Of a DNA stretch of 64,000 nucleotides, positions 7,849 to 16,811 are shown piece after piece (the first letter of the stretch is position 1; the number at the start of each line of letters is the position of its first letter). The notes beneath the pieces are model-generated. The model made no database searches, was not told where the DNA came from, and worked only from the letters and a program-made list of their open reading frames with translations. A program made the position numbers and the translations under genes. The stretch lies in assembly GCA_963719345.1 (NCBI GenBank), contig CAVRCA010000005.1, positions 388,691 to 452,690 on the forward strand, read 5' to 3'. The stretch is from CAVRCA01 sp963719345. Its GTDB lineage: Bacteria; Pseudomonadota; Alphaproteobacteria; Acetobacterales; Acetobacteraceae.

Positions 7849-9433
7849 ATGAAACGCTTCAGAACGCTGTTGCTGACGACTGCCTTGGCGGCCAGCTTGG
7901 CAACAACCTGCGACCTTGCCCGCGCCGGGGGCAATCCGGGCGACGGCCCGAGTTGGCAGGAACCCGGAAAGACCGGCCGCTATTCGCATGTACTGCTGAT
8001 CAGCATTGACGGGATGCACGCCGTGGATCTGGCGAATTACATCGCCGATCCGAGCCATGCCGGCAGCGCCCTCGGCGAGCTGGCGTCCAACGGCGTGGTC
8101 TACCGCAACGCGCTGACCACGGGGCCGTCTGACAGCTTTCCAGGAATGGTGGCGCAAGTGACGGGAGCCACCCCGAAATCCGCCGGCGTGTTCTACGACG
8201 ACAGCTACGATCGCACCTATTTCGACCCAGGCTCGGACTGCTCAGGTCCGCCTGGCGCCGAGGTCCGCTACTTCGAATACATCGACAAGGATTCCAGCCG
8301 CCTCGACGGTGGGGGCACCCTCGGCGACCCGCTCTCGCAGATCGATCCCACGAAATTGCCGCGCGCGCTGGTCAATGGGACCTGCACGTCAATGTTGCCT
8401 CATACCTTCATCCGCGTGAACACCATCTTCGAGATCATCAAGCAGCACGGCCTGCGCACGGCTTGGTCCGACAAGCATCCCGCGTATGAAATCCTCAACG
8501 GACCGTCCGGCCAGGGCATCGACGACCTTTATACGCCCGAAATAAACTCCGATATCCCGGGCTATCCCGGCCAGGACAACACGACCGCGTTTAGCGCCGT
8601 CCGTGACTACGACGAAACCAAAGTGCAAGCCGTCATCCGGCAGATCGAGGGCCTGACCAGCACCGGCAACCCGGCGCCGTCGGTGCCGGCGATTCTGGGG
8701 TTGAATTTCCAGGCGGTCAGCGTCGGCCAGAAGCTCGCCAAGTCCGGCGTGGTCGATCCGCCGGGTCTGACCGGCGGTTATCTCGACGCAAACGCCACTC
8801 CGGGCAATGCGCTCGCGATCGCAGCTTGACTATGTCGATCATGCCATCGGGCGCATGGTCGCGGCACTCCAGCAGGCGGAACTGCTCGACGACACGCTGG
8901 TGATCGTCAGCGCCAAGCACGGCCAGTCACCGATCGACGTCTCGCTGCGTCGCGCAGTGGATGACAGCCCCTATCCGAAGACCCCCGGCTATAGCTTCCA
9001 CGTCGCGGACGATGTCGGGCTTGTGTGGTTGGCGCCGCAGACCCAGTCAGCTGATTATGCGGCCGCCGAGGCCTACCTCAAGAGTGAGTTCGGTCCGCTC
9101 GGTATCGCCAGGTTGCTCGGCCAGCGCGCGCTGACCCGCCTCTACCGCGATCCTCTGACCGATAGCCGTACGCCGGATTTCATCAGCATCGTTGATCATG
9201 GGGTGATCTACACGAGCGGCAGCAAGCTGGCGGAACATGGCGGCTTTGCGCGCGACGACCGAAACGTCGCCTTGCTCGTCAGCTCGCCCAAGCTCGAAGC
9301 GGCGGTGGTCGACGACAAGGTGGAGACCCGCCAGATCGCGCCGACGATCCTGGAAGCGCTCGGCCTTGACCCTGAGGAGTTGCAGGCGGTTCAGATCGAG
9401 AACACGCAGGCGCTGCCGGGACTGCCACATTAG
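7849..9433 (+). CDS. Secreted alkaline-phosphatase-superfamily phosphodiesterase (one frameshift)
   Basis: The protein resembles type I phosphodiesterase/nucleotide pyrophosphatases. It has a signal peptide (MKRFRTLLLTTALAASLATT), the first metal Asp in HVLLISIDGMHAVDL, the nucleophile region NALTTGPSDSFPGMVAQVTG, and metal-binding KHGQ and AEHGG motifs in the second half. One extra base near 8820 interrupts the frame: the first part ends NALAIAA-stop, and removing a G gives NALAIQLDYVDHAIGRMVAA, which fits the family. The joined length is about 527 residues. I chose the ATG at 7849 (AGGA at seven bases) over one at 7777 because the signal peptide starts there. The substrate is unknown. A propeller protein follows 260 bases downstream. 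Confidence 0.83.
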
Positions 9434-9507
9434 CTCGCTCCCGGCGCGACCGATGCCCATCATCGCGAGCGGCGCTGGCGGAGCGATCCGTCGCGCGGCG
9501 GGCATTG

Positions 9508-9536
9508 ATTGCGAGCCGCCGCCGGCGGCTCGCAAT
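9508..9536. terminator. Perfect 14-bp palindrome after the phosphodiesterase gene
   Basis: ATTGCGAGCCGCCG and its exact complement are separated by one base. It lies 75 bases after the phosphodiesterase stop. There is no T-run on either side, so it may be a rho-assisted terminator hairpin, a processing site, or a protein-binding palindrome. Confidence 0.4.
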
Positions 9537-9694
9537 GGCGGAGCACGGTGTCCACGCTCAAACTGAGGTCGTTCAGCTAGTTTCAGACGGCTCGACTTCG
9601 AGGATCGTGGCTGATCGCTCGTGCCTTGTCGTCCGGTGAGCTTGCTCATCACCGTGAACGAAGCCGTCAGATCGAACCAGAGGGATACGCAACA

Positions 9695-11797
9695 ATGGCT
9701 CAACTTAACGCAAGCTCGGTGTTCGCCAGCGGAACAGACGGCGAGTTGCAGCCCGACTTGATCACCGTTGGAGACAACTCTCTGTGGGCGGAATACGGCA
9801 ACGGTGCCGATTTAACGGGTGCAAGTGGCAGCAGCACGATCGTGCGCTACAGCCTGTCGGGCGATGTCGAGCAGACCTTCACCGTTGCCGGCTCGGCCGA
9901 CGGACTGAAGGTCGACCCGACCACCGGCACCGTGTACGTGTACTGCAAAATCAGGACGGCAACTCGACCTTGTCGTTCATCGATCCAAACACCAACGAAG
10001 TCAGCGAACCGCTTCCCTACGCGGTGACCAGCACGAGCCGCGGCTACGACGACGTCGCGTTCAATCCGGGAGCGGTCTATCTCAGCTACACTAATCCGGT
10101 TAATCCGGGCGACCCGGTCCTGCAGCGCCTCACCAATCCGGGCACGCCGACCGGGCCGCTGGTCACGACCGACATCCTCGCCCTGGGTGCGACCGGCACC
10201 AACATCGCCACCGGTCAAGCCGATCAGCCGATCCCGCTGAGCGACCCGGATTTACTGAAGTCCCTGCCCGACGGCCGTCTCGTCTTGACCAGCGAAGCCG
10301 ATAATGCCTTCACCTTGATCTCCGACCCAGGCACCGCGGCGCAGTCCGAGCGCTTCGTCCAACTGACGAACCTTCCGACCGGCTCGGCCCTGGACGACGT
10401 GATCGTTCCGACCTCCAGTTCCGGCACGTTCTACGTCTCGAATACGACCACCAACCAGATCCAAGCCTTTTCCTTGACTGGGCTGAACACCAGCGACGCC
10501 TATGCTTCGGTGGGGTACCGAGATCTTGCAGGTGGATCTGCAGACCGGTCAGGAAACGCCGGTGGTCACCGGGTTGTCCGGGTCGCACGGGCTCGATTTC
10601 GTGGCCGCGTCGACCGACGATCCCGTGGTGCAGCAGACCAACATCTTCGCTGTAGGGTCGGACGTCGGCGGCACCCAGCCGGACAGCGTCACCATGGGCG
10701 CCGGTTCAATCTGGATCGAATACGGCAACGGGGCGGACAGCACCGGCAAGCTCAACGACGGCAGCGGCAGCACGATCGTCCGCTACAGCCCGGACGGACA
10801 GGTCGAGCAGACCTACAGCCTTCCCGGGTCGGTCGACGGATTGAAATACGATCCCGCCAGCGGCCTGGTGTTCGCGCTGAAGAACCAGGATGCGAACTCG
10901 TACCTCTACACCATCGACCCGACCACCAATGCTGTCAGCGGCCCGCTCAATTATGACAACAACTACGTGTACGGCGCCAACTTATCGCGTGGCTACGACG
11001 ACGTGGCGTTCGACAACGGCAAGGTCTTTCTCAGCTATACCAACCCGGCGAATACCGGCAACTCGGTGGTCCAGCAGCTCAACAACGGCGACGCGCCGAG
11101 CGGGACCTTGCAGACCACGTCCATTCTGCGCCTCGGCGACACGGGAACCAACCTCGTGACCGGCCAAGCCAACCAGCCGCTGCCCGTGGCCGATCCCGAC
11201 TCGCTGAAAACCCTGTCGGACGGCTCGCTGATCCTGACCAGCGACCACGATCAGTCGCTCACCATCATTGCCAATCCGGGCACGGCGCAGCAATCGGCGA
11301 GCTTCGTCACCCTGCCGCTTGGCAGCTCGGGCCTTGACGACGCCATTATCCCGACGGCGACGTCGGGCACGTTCTACATCTCCAATGCGGGCGCGAACAA
11401 TGTCGTAGTAGCCGACGTGACCGGCTTGAAGACCAACGACATCTATGTCTCGGTCGGCAGCGACAACGCCATTGACCAGCTCGATCCGACCACTGGCGCG
11501 CTAGTACCGGTCATCACTGGCCTCAACTCCCCGCACGGCATGATGTTCATTCCTGCCAGCGACCCGGGTTCCGTCCCCGTCGCTTCGGACACGATCGACC
11601 TCGGCCAGCAAGCCAGCGCGCTGCTGGGGAACGGATCGGCAATGGAGGGCAACGGCCAGCTTGCAAGCCTGAGTTCCGGGACGGGTTCGGCAAACACGGC
11701 GACGTCGACCGACCAGAGCGCGGGCGGCTCGATTCTGCCGTTGCTGCAGTCGAGCACGGCGCCGATGACCGCCATCACGTTGACGCAGCAGGGCTGA
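9695..11797 (+). CDS. Tandem double beta-propeller protein (two frameshifts)
   Basis: After joining frames the protein is about 700 residues and consists of two homologous halves of roughly 300 residues, then a Ser/Thr/Gly-rich tail of about 70. Paired motifs include LWAEYGNGAD / IWIEYGNGAD, STIVRYSLSGDVEQTF / STIVRYSPDGQVEQTY, RGYDDVAFNPGAVYLSYTNP / RGYDDVAFDNGKVFLSYTNP and SGTFYVSN / SGTFYISN. The strand-turn repeats suggest an NHL/SMP-30-like propeller per half. Shifts occur near 9942 (two extra bases) and 10514 (extra G); each join is confirmed by the sister half. There is no signal peptide or cysteine motif; the function is unknown. Start ATG 9695 has AGAGGGA upstream. Confidence 0.7.
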
Positions 11798-11862
11798 TCC
11801 GGAAATCCCACGTGCGGTTCAGGCGTTACCGCGCGTGGGTTTCACGTTCGAAGGGATGCCCG

Positions 11863-12186
11863 ATGAACCGCATGTCTCCCGGTTGCCTCGTCCTCGGGGT
11901 CGGGCTGGTCGGCGCCGCAATGCTGCTGTCGCCGGCCATCCATGCCCAGGGAGCCGCCCCGACCGATGCGCCGCCCGCCCGCAACGCCAACGTCTACAAC
12001 GGCCGGGCGCACCAGCCGACCGCCGGGGTGCAGGGAAACGAGGCGGCGGCGGGTGTCGCACCCTCCGGTCAGCGCGCGGCGCAGGAGAATCGCACGCTCA
12101 ACCAAATAGGCGACAAGCTGATCGACAAGGCGAACAAGGACGCTGCCACCGCTCCGCCACAGCCCCGCCCGCCCAACGGCAAGTAG
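11863..12186 (+). CDS. Small exported protein of unknown function
   Basis: A 107-residue protein with a clear signal peptide (MNRMSPGCLVLGVGLVGAAM, cleavage near IHAQ). The mature part is low-complexity, rich in Ala, Pro, Asn and Gln, with NVYNGRAHQPTAGVQ and a short charged helix near LNQIGDKLIDKANKDA. I recognise no family. The ATG at 11863 has AAGGGA about seven bases upstream. It follows the propeller gene by 65 bases on the same strand and converges with the amidohydrolase gene, so it may be co-expressed with the propeller. Confidence 0.6.
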   Translation: MNRMSPGCLVLGVGLVGAAMLLSPAIHAQGAAPTDAPPARNANVYNGRAHQPTAGVQGNEAAAGVAPSGQRAAQENRTLNQIGDKLIDKANKDAATAPPQPRPPNGK

Positions 12187-12199
12187 GCCGATAGGAGCG

Positions 12200-13375
12200 T
12201 CAGGACCGGCGCGGCAGCAACTGCTCGGCTAGGGTTGCCCAATATGACGCGCCGACGGGCAGGATCTCGTCGTTAAAATCGTAGCGCGGGTTGTGCAACT
12301 GCGGATCGTCGTCGGTGCCGCCGGCGCCGAGCATGATATAGGCGCCCTGCTTGGCCTCCAGCATGAAGGCGAAATCCTCGCCTCCCATGGTCGGCTGGTC
12401 GAGGTGGCGGACACGAGTGTCGCCCCCGACCGCTTGGGCGGCACGGCGGGCCAATTCGATTGCCTCGCCATCGTTCACCGTCGCCGGGTAGGTGCGCTCG
12501 AACCTGACAGTGGCGCGGGCGCCGAAACTCTCCGCAATGCCGGTCGCGAGCCGGTGCACGCCGCTCTCCAGCAGGTCGCCGACGCGCGGCTTGAACCAGC
12601 GCGCCGTGCCCAACATGCGCACGGTCTCCGGGATGATGTTGTAGATGAAGCCGCCATTGATGGCACCGATCGTCACGACGCCGCCATCAAGCGGCTCAAG
12701 GCTCCGCGATACGATGGTCTGCAGCGCCGTCACGATGTGGCTGGCGACCACCACCGGGTCGATCCCTTTGTTGGGGTGGGCGCCGTGCGAGCCTTTGCCG
12801 GTGATCGTGATCTCGATGTTGGCGACCGCCGCCATGGTCGGCCCCTCACGCCAGAAGAACGTGCCGGACGGCGCGGACGGCCAGTTGTGCAGGCCAAAGA
12901 CCTGCTCCATCGGGAAGCGCTCGAACATGCCTTCCTCGACCATGATCCGGCCGCCGCCAAGGTTCTCCTCGGCCGGCTGGAAGATCACGTAGACGGTGCC
13001 GTCGAAATTGCGGGTCTCGGCGAGATACTTGGCGGCCCCGAGCAGCATGGTGGTGTGCCCGTCATGGCCGCAGGCGTGCATCACGCCCGGGTTCTGCGAC
13101 GCGTAGGCGGCCCCGGTCTCTTCCATCAGGGGCAGCGCATCCATGTCGGCGCGCAGCCCGATAGCGCGCCCCGGGCCGCGGCCGCGGATGACCCCGATGA
13201 CGCCGGTCTTGGCCAGCCCGGTCACCACCTCGTCGACGCCGAACGAGCGCAGCTTGTCCTGCACCACCTGGCTCGTGCGGGTCTCCTGCAGCGCGAGCTC
13301 GGGATGGGCGTGCAGGTCGTGCCGCCACTCCGTCATCTCGCTATGGAAATCGGCAATCCGGTTGATGATGGGCAT
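12200..13375 (-). CDS. M20 family amidohydrolase (hippurate hydrolase-like)
   Basis: A 391-residue cytoplasmic zinc peptidase-fold enzyme that removes acyl groups from N-acyl amino acids. The M20D motifs are present in order: WRHDLHAHPELALQE, GLRADMDALPLMEETG, MHACGHDGHTTMLLGAAKYL with the metal-binding Cys-Gly-His-Asp, and IFQPAEENLGGGRIMVEEG with the catalytic Glu pair. The C-terminal LDQPTMGGEDFAFMLE supplies the last metal ligand region. I used the ATG at 13375 (MPIINRIADFH); upstream codons lack similarity. It follows the NAD-binding gene by 19 bases and may share its transcript with the IlvD-type dehydratase. Confidence 0.92.
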   Translation of the reverse strand: MPIINRIADFHSEMTEWRHDLHAHPELALQETRTSQVVQDKLRSFGVDEVVTGLAKTGVIGVIRGRGPGRAIGLRADMDALPLMEETGAAYASQNPGVMHACGHDGHTTMLLGAAKYLAETRNFDGTVYVIFQPAEENLGGGRIMVEEGMFERFPMEQVFGLHNWPSAPSGTFFWREGPTMAAVANIEITITGKGSHGAHPNKGIDPVVVASHIVTALQTIVSRSLEPLDGGVVTIGAINGGFIYNIIPETVRMLGTARWFKPRVGDLLESGVHRLATGIAESFGARATVRFERTYPATVNDGEAIELARRAAQAVGGDTRVRHLDQPTMGGEDFAFMLEAKQGAYIMLGAGGTDDDPQLHNPRYDFNDEILPVGASYWATLAEQLLPRRS

Positions 13376-13394
13376 GGGGTGGCTCCGGACCTGT

Positions 13395-14255
13395 TCAGCG
13401 CTTTTGCGGCCCGCCGAAGGTCCGCGCAAGTCCGTCCGCGAGCGGCATCGGCCGCACCCCGAGCGTCGCGACCATCGGTCCGACGTCGAACGCCTTGTCC
13501 TCCAGCAGCCGACGGATCTCGGCCGCGTGGATGGTGGGCAGCAGCGGAGCCGCGCGGGTCAGGGCGGCGCCGGCCATCAGCAACCAGGCGGGGAGGGGGA
13601 CAAAGCGCGGTGGAGCGAGCCCGGCGGCGCGCGCGACCGCACGGACGAACTCGGCATAGGTGATCGGTTCGGGGCCGGCCACGACGAGCGCGCGCGGGCC
13701 GCGTACGGAGGCGTCGAGTGCCGCCTCGATGCAGCGCGTCAGGTCGTCCTGATGGATCGGCTGGACCAGGGCGCGCCCGCCGCCCGGCAACGGCACCACC
13801 GGCAGGCGTCGCAGCAGGGCCGCCAGGCGCTGCACGTTGTCCTCTCCCTGAGCGCCATAGATCATCGTCGGGTGCAGCATCCAGCCGGGGCGGCCGGAGC
13901 CCAGGAACGCCGCTTCTCCGGCGATCACGCCGGCACCGTGGGCGTCGGCCCAGCGGGAGAACTTTCGCGTGCTGCCCAGGAAGACGAAGCGGGCCTGAGG
14001 GGGCGAGGCGGCGACGATCGCGGCGGCGTGGCGGGCGTGGGCGCAGGACACGACCCGTCCCGCGTCGTGCAGCGCCGCGGCGAGAGCGGCGGGGTCGGCG
14101 AGGTCGGCGAGGCGCGGCGGGGTGGACGCGATCTTCGCCCAGCGCGCGGCGCTGCGCACGACCGGCACGACGGGGATGCCCCGGGCGAACAGGGCGCGGC
14201 AGAGCGCCGCCCCGGAGCGGCCCGACGCGCCGATGACGTGAACCGGCTCAACCAC
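13395..14255 (-). CDS. NAD(P)-binding epimerase-like protein
   Basis: A 286-residue protein starting VVEPVHVIGASGRSGAALCR, where the Gly-rich loop marks an atypical-SDR/NmrA-like Rossmann fold. RFVFLGSTRKFSRW, HPTMIYGAQGEDNVQRL and VQPIHQDDLTRCIEAALD match the UDP-sugar epimerase/NDUFA9-like branch. ITYAEFVRAVARAAGL occupies the usual C-terminal position. The start is a GTG at 14255 inside the overlapping sequence GTGGTTGA, so translation is probably coupled to the dehydratase stop. The substrate is unknown. The catalytic YxxxK is not obvious, so it may be a non-enzymatic or isomerase-type member. Confidence 0.78.
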   Translation of the reverse strand: MVEPVHVIGASGRSGAALCRALFARGIPVVPVVRSAARWAKIASTPPRLADLADPAALAAALHDAGRVVSCAHARHAAAIVAASPPQARFVFLGSTRKFSRWADAHGAGVIAGEAAFLGSGRPGWMLHPTMIYGAQGEDNVQRLAALLRRLPVVPLPGGGRALVQPIHQDDLTRCIEAALDASVRGPRALVVAGPEPITYAEFVRAVARAAGLAPPRFVPLPAWLLMAGAALTRAAPLLPTIHAAEIRRLLEDKAFDVGPMVATLGVRPMPLADGLARTFGGPQKR

Positions 14256-15945
14256 CCGCCCGCAGGATCGCCAGGTCGCATCCTTCGTCGGCCTGCAGCA
14301 CCTGCTCGGCGACGATCCGGTCCCAGCCGCGCCGCGGCGTCGCGGGCGGACGCCAGCGCTCGCGCCGCCGCGCCAGGTCCGCCTCGGCCACCAGCAGATC
14401 CAGTCGTCGCTCGCGGACGGAGAGGCGAATACGGTCGCCGGTCTCGACCAGGGCGAGCGGACCGCCGGCCGCCGCCTCCGGCACCACATGCAGCACGATG
14501 GTGCCGAAGGCGGTGCCCGACATCCGGCAATCGCTGATCCGCACCATGTCCTTCACCCCGGCCCGGGCGAGTTTTTGCGGAATGGGCAAGTAGCCGGCTT
14601 CCGGCATCCCGGCCGGGGTCAGCGGCCCGGTATTTTTCAGGACCAGCACGTCGGCCGGGCTCACGTCGAGCGCCGGGTCGTCGATCCGCGCCGCCAAATC
14701 CGCCAGTCCGTCGAACACGACCGCACGGGCTTGCGTCTCGAACAGGGAAGGGGTGGCGGCGCTGCGCTTGAGGATCGCCCCGCGCGGGGCGAGGCTCCCC
14801 TTTACCGCCACGATGCCGCCCACCGGCGAGACCGGCTCGGCCACCGACTTGATGAAGCGCCGGTCGACGAAGGCCGGCGCGGCAAGCCGGTCGCCGAGCG
14901 TGGCGCCGGTCACGTCCAGCGTGTCCCGGTGCAGCAGGTCGCGCAGTTCCCACAGCAGCGCCGGCATCCCGCCGGCGGCGTGGAAATCCTCCATGTAGCC
15001 CTCGCCGGTCGGCTTGAGATCGACCAGCACCGGGGTCTCGTCCGACAGCCCGTTCAGCCGGTCGAGATCGATGTGGATGCCGCGCCGTCCGGCAATGGCG
15101 GTGAGGTGGATCAGCGCGTTGGTCGAGCCCCCAAGCGCCAGCAGCACCCGAAGCGCGTTCTCGACCGCGTGGCCGGTGATGATCTCGGAAGGGCGGATCG
15201 GCGTCGCGACCAGCCGCATCGCCAAAGTGCCGGCGTCCTCGGCGGCGCGCAGCCGGTCGGCGTGGACGGCGGGGATGGTGCCGTGGCCGAGCGGCATCAT
15301 GCCGAGCGCTTCGGTGAGGCAGGCCATCGTGCTGGCCGTCCCCATCACCCCGCAGGTGCCCGCCGTGGTGGCGAGCCGTCCCTCGATCTCGGAGATGCGC
15401 TCGGCGGAGACGTCGCCGGCCCGGTAGCGTGCCCAGTAGCGGCGGCAATCGGTGCAGGCCGACAGCCGCTCGCCCTGGAATGGGGTGGCCAGCATCGGAC
15501 CGGTGACCAGCTGCACGCACGGGATGTCGGCCGAGGCCGCCGCCATGAGTTGCGCCGGCACCGTCTTGTCGCAGCCGCCGATCAGCACCGCCGCGTCCAT
15601 CGGCTGCGCCGCCAGCATCGCCTCCGTATCGAGGGCGGCAAGGTTGCGGTACTGCATGGAGGTCGGGAACAGCGACGGCTCGCACAGCGACACGGTCGGA
15701 AAGGCAAGCGGCAGCCCGCCGGCGGCCAGCACGCCGCGTTTGACCGCCTCGATCAGCTCGGGAATGGTGCGGTGGCAGTTGTTGTAGTCGGACCGGGTAT
15801 CGACGATGCCGACCACCGGCCGGTCCAGCATGGCCTGCGAGTAGCCCATCGATTTGGCAAACGAACGCCGCAGGTAGAGCGAGAACTCGCGATCGCCGTA
15901 GTTGGCGGTGTTGCGGGCGAGGCCGCGCTTGGTGTCCTGGGTCAT
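14248..15945 (-). CDS. IlvD/Edd family dehydratase
   Basis: A 565-residue iron-sulfur dehydratase. Conserved cysteines are visible at 57 (DYNNCHRTIPEL), 125 (VLIGGCDKTVPAQL) and 198 (TTAGTCGVMGTASTMACL). The C-terminal domain has VRISDCRMSGTAFGTIVLHV. The family covers dihydroxy-acid dehydratase (branched-chain amino acids) and sugar-acid dehydratases such as L-arabinonate dehydratase. The divergent GERLSACTDCRRYW region and the lack of ilv neighbours make a sugar-acid dehydratase more likely than housekeeping IlvD. It overlaps the downstream NAD-binding gene and is divergent from the KTSC gene and the ribosomal operon. Substrate assignment is inference. Confidence 0.88.
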   Translation of the reverse strand: MTQDTKRGLARNTANYGDREFSLYLRRSFAKSMGYSQAMLDRPVVGIVDTRSDYNNCHRTIPELIEAVKRGVLAAGGLPLAFPTVSLCEPSLFPTSMQYRNLAALDTEAMLAAQPMDAAVLIGGCDKTVPAQLMAAASADIPCVQLVTGPMLATPFQGERLSACTDCRRYWARYRAGDVSAERISEIEGRLATTAGTCGVMGTASTMACLTEALGMMPLGHGTIPAVHADRLRAAEDAGTLAMRLVATPIRPSEIITGHAVENALRVLLALGGSTNALIHLTAIAGRRGIHIDLDRLNGLSDETPVLVDLKPTGEGYMEDFHAAGGMPALLWELRDLLHRDTLDVTGATLGDRLAAPAFVDRRFIKSVAEPVSPVGGIVAVKGSLAPRGAILKRSAATPSLFETQARAVVFDGLADLAARIDDPALDVSPADVLVLKNTGPLTPAGMPEAGYLPIPQKLARAGVKDMVRISDCRMSGTAFGTIVLHVVPEAAAGGPLALVETGDRIRLSVRERRLDLLVAEADLARRRERWRPPATPRRGWDRIVAEQVLQADEGCDLAILRAGG

Positions 15946-16010
15946 GGTGCCAAATTAGCGCCGACTCCGGGCGGGGGCAAAACTCGTCCGCACTGGCATC
16001 GAGGCGGGTC

Positions 16011-16263
16011 ATGGTGAGAATGAGACCGGTCGACTCATCGGCTATCCGGGCGGTCGGCTACGACGCCCGCCGCCAGGAGCTATGGATCGAGTACCACAGC
16101 CGACGCGGGGCGTGACCAGTACCACGACGTTCCTCCCGAGGTGTTCGCCGAGCTGATGGAAGCGGACTCCAAGGGCAGCTACGTCAGTTACGAAATCAGG
16201 GATTGCTATGAGTACCGACTACCATCCGAGACCGCCGGGGAGGCCCGCCAAGAAACGTGGTAA
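16011..16263 (+). pseudogene. KTSC-domain small protein, frameshifted
   Basis: Two overlapping frames together encode a KTSC domain: MRPVDSSAIRAVGYDARRQE and LWIEYHSRRGA, then QYHDVPPEVFAELMEADSKG and SYVSYEIRDCYEYRL. The KTSC family is named for the Lys-Thr/Ser-Cys-like motif; here it reads DSKGSYVSYEIRDCYEY. One extra base near 16108, just before a TGA, separates the halves. The joined product is about 83 residues. The start may be ATG 16011 or 16020. The family function is unclear; members occur as tiny stand-alone proteins and in phage proteins. It is divergent from the dehydratase and directly precedes the rplM promoter. Confidence 0.65.
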
Positions 16264-16287
16264 TATAATACCACATCTGGTGAAGGC

Positions 16288-16316
16288 TTGACGCAGTAGG
16301 AGTTTTTGGCAATAAG
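16288..16316 (+). promoter_or_regulatory. Candidate sigma70 promoter of rplM-rpsI
   Basis: TTGACG (-35, five of six matches) at 16288-16293 is followed by a 17-base spacer and AATAAG (-10, four of six) at 16311-16316. It ends 26 bases before the rplM ATG, leaving a short leader that contains the AAGGA ribosome-binding site. The low-GC composition here contrasts with the flanks. Confidence 0.5.
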
Positions 16317-16342
16317 CCGCGCCTGTTTCGAAGGATCGACTG

Positions 16343-16807
16343 ATGAAGACCACCCTCTCGCTCAAACCCGCGGAGGTGAAGAAGGACTGGGTCCTGATCG
16401 ACGCGGAGGGCCTGGTGCTCGGCCGCCTCGCCGCCCTCGTGGCGACCCGGCTGCGCGGCAAGCACAAGCCGCAGTTCACGCCGCACGTCGATTGCGGCGA
16501 CAATGTCGTCGTGGTGAACGCGCGCAAGGTGCGGTTGACCGGCAACAAGGCCGATCAGTCGATCTTCTACTATCACACCGGCTATCCGGGCGGGATCAAG
16601 GGACGCAGCACGCGGCAGATCCTCGACAGCGCGCATCCGGAGCGGGTGGTCGAAAAGGCGGTCGAGCGGATGATCACGCGCGGCCCGTTGCAGCGGCGGC
16701 AGATGAAGCACCTTTACGTGTACGGCGCCGCCGAGCACCCGCATGACGGCCAGCAGCCGCGTAAGCTCGACGTCGCTTCGATGAATCCCAAGAACAAGAG
16801 GGACTGA
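16343..16807 (+). CDS. rplM: 50S ribosomal protein L13
   Basis: L13 is an early-assembly protein of the large ribosomal subunit. The 154-residue protein carries the family signature KKDWVLIDAEGLVLGRLAAL and the conserved GDNVVVVNARKVRLTGNKAD, YYHTGYPGGIKGRS and GMLP-equivalent RGPLQRRQMKHLYVYGAAEHPH. AAGGA lies eight bases upstream of the ATG. It is followed by rpsI after four bases, the universal L13-S9 pair. Length and motifs are normal and no frameshift is present. Confidence 0.97.
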   Translation: MKTTLSLKPAEVKKDWVLIDAEGLVLGRLAALVATRLRGKHKPQFTPHVDCGDNVVVVNARKVRLTGNKADQSIFYYHTGYPGGIKGRSTRQILDSAHPERVVEKAVERMITRGPLQRRQMKHLYVYGAAEHPHDGQQPRKLDVASMNPKNKRD

Positions 16808-16811
16808 GGGG

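Noticed and set aside
13925..16012. 695-codon minus-strand frame overlapping the dehydratase
   Set aside because: Out-of-frame shadow of the IlvD/Edd gene; Arg-rich with no motifs.
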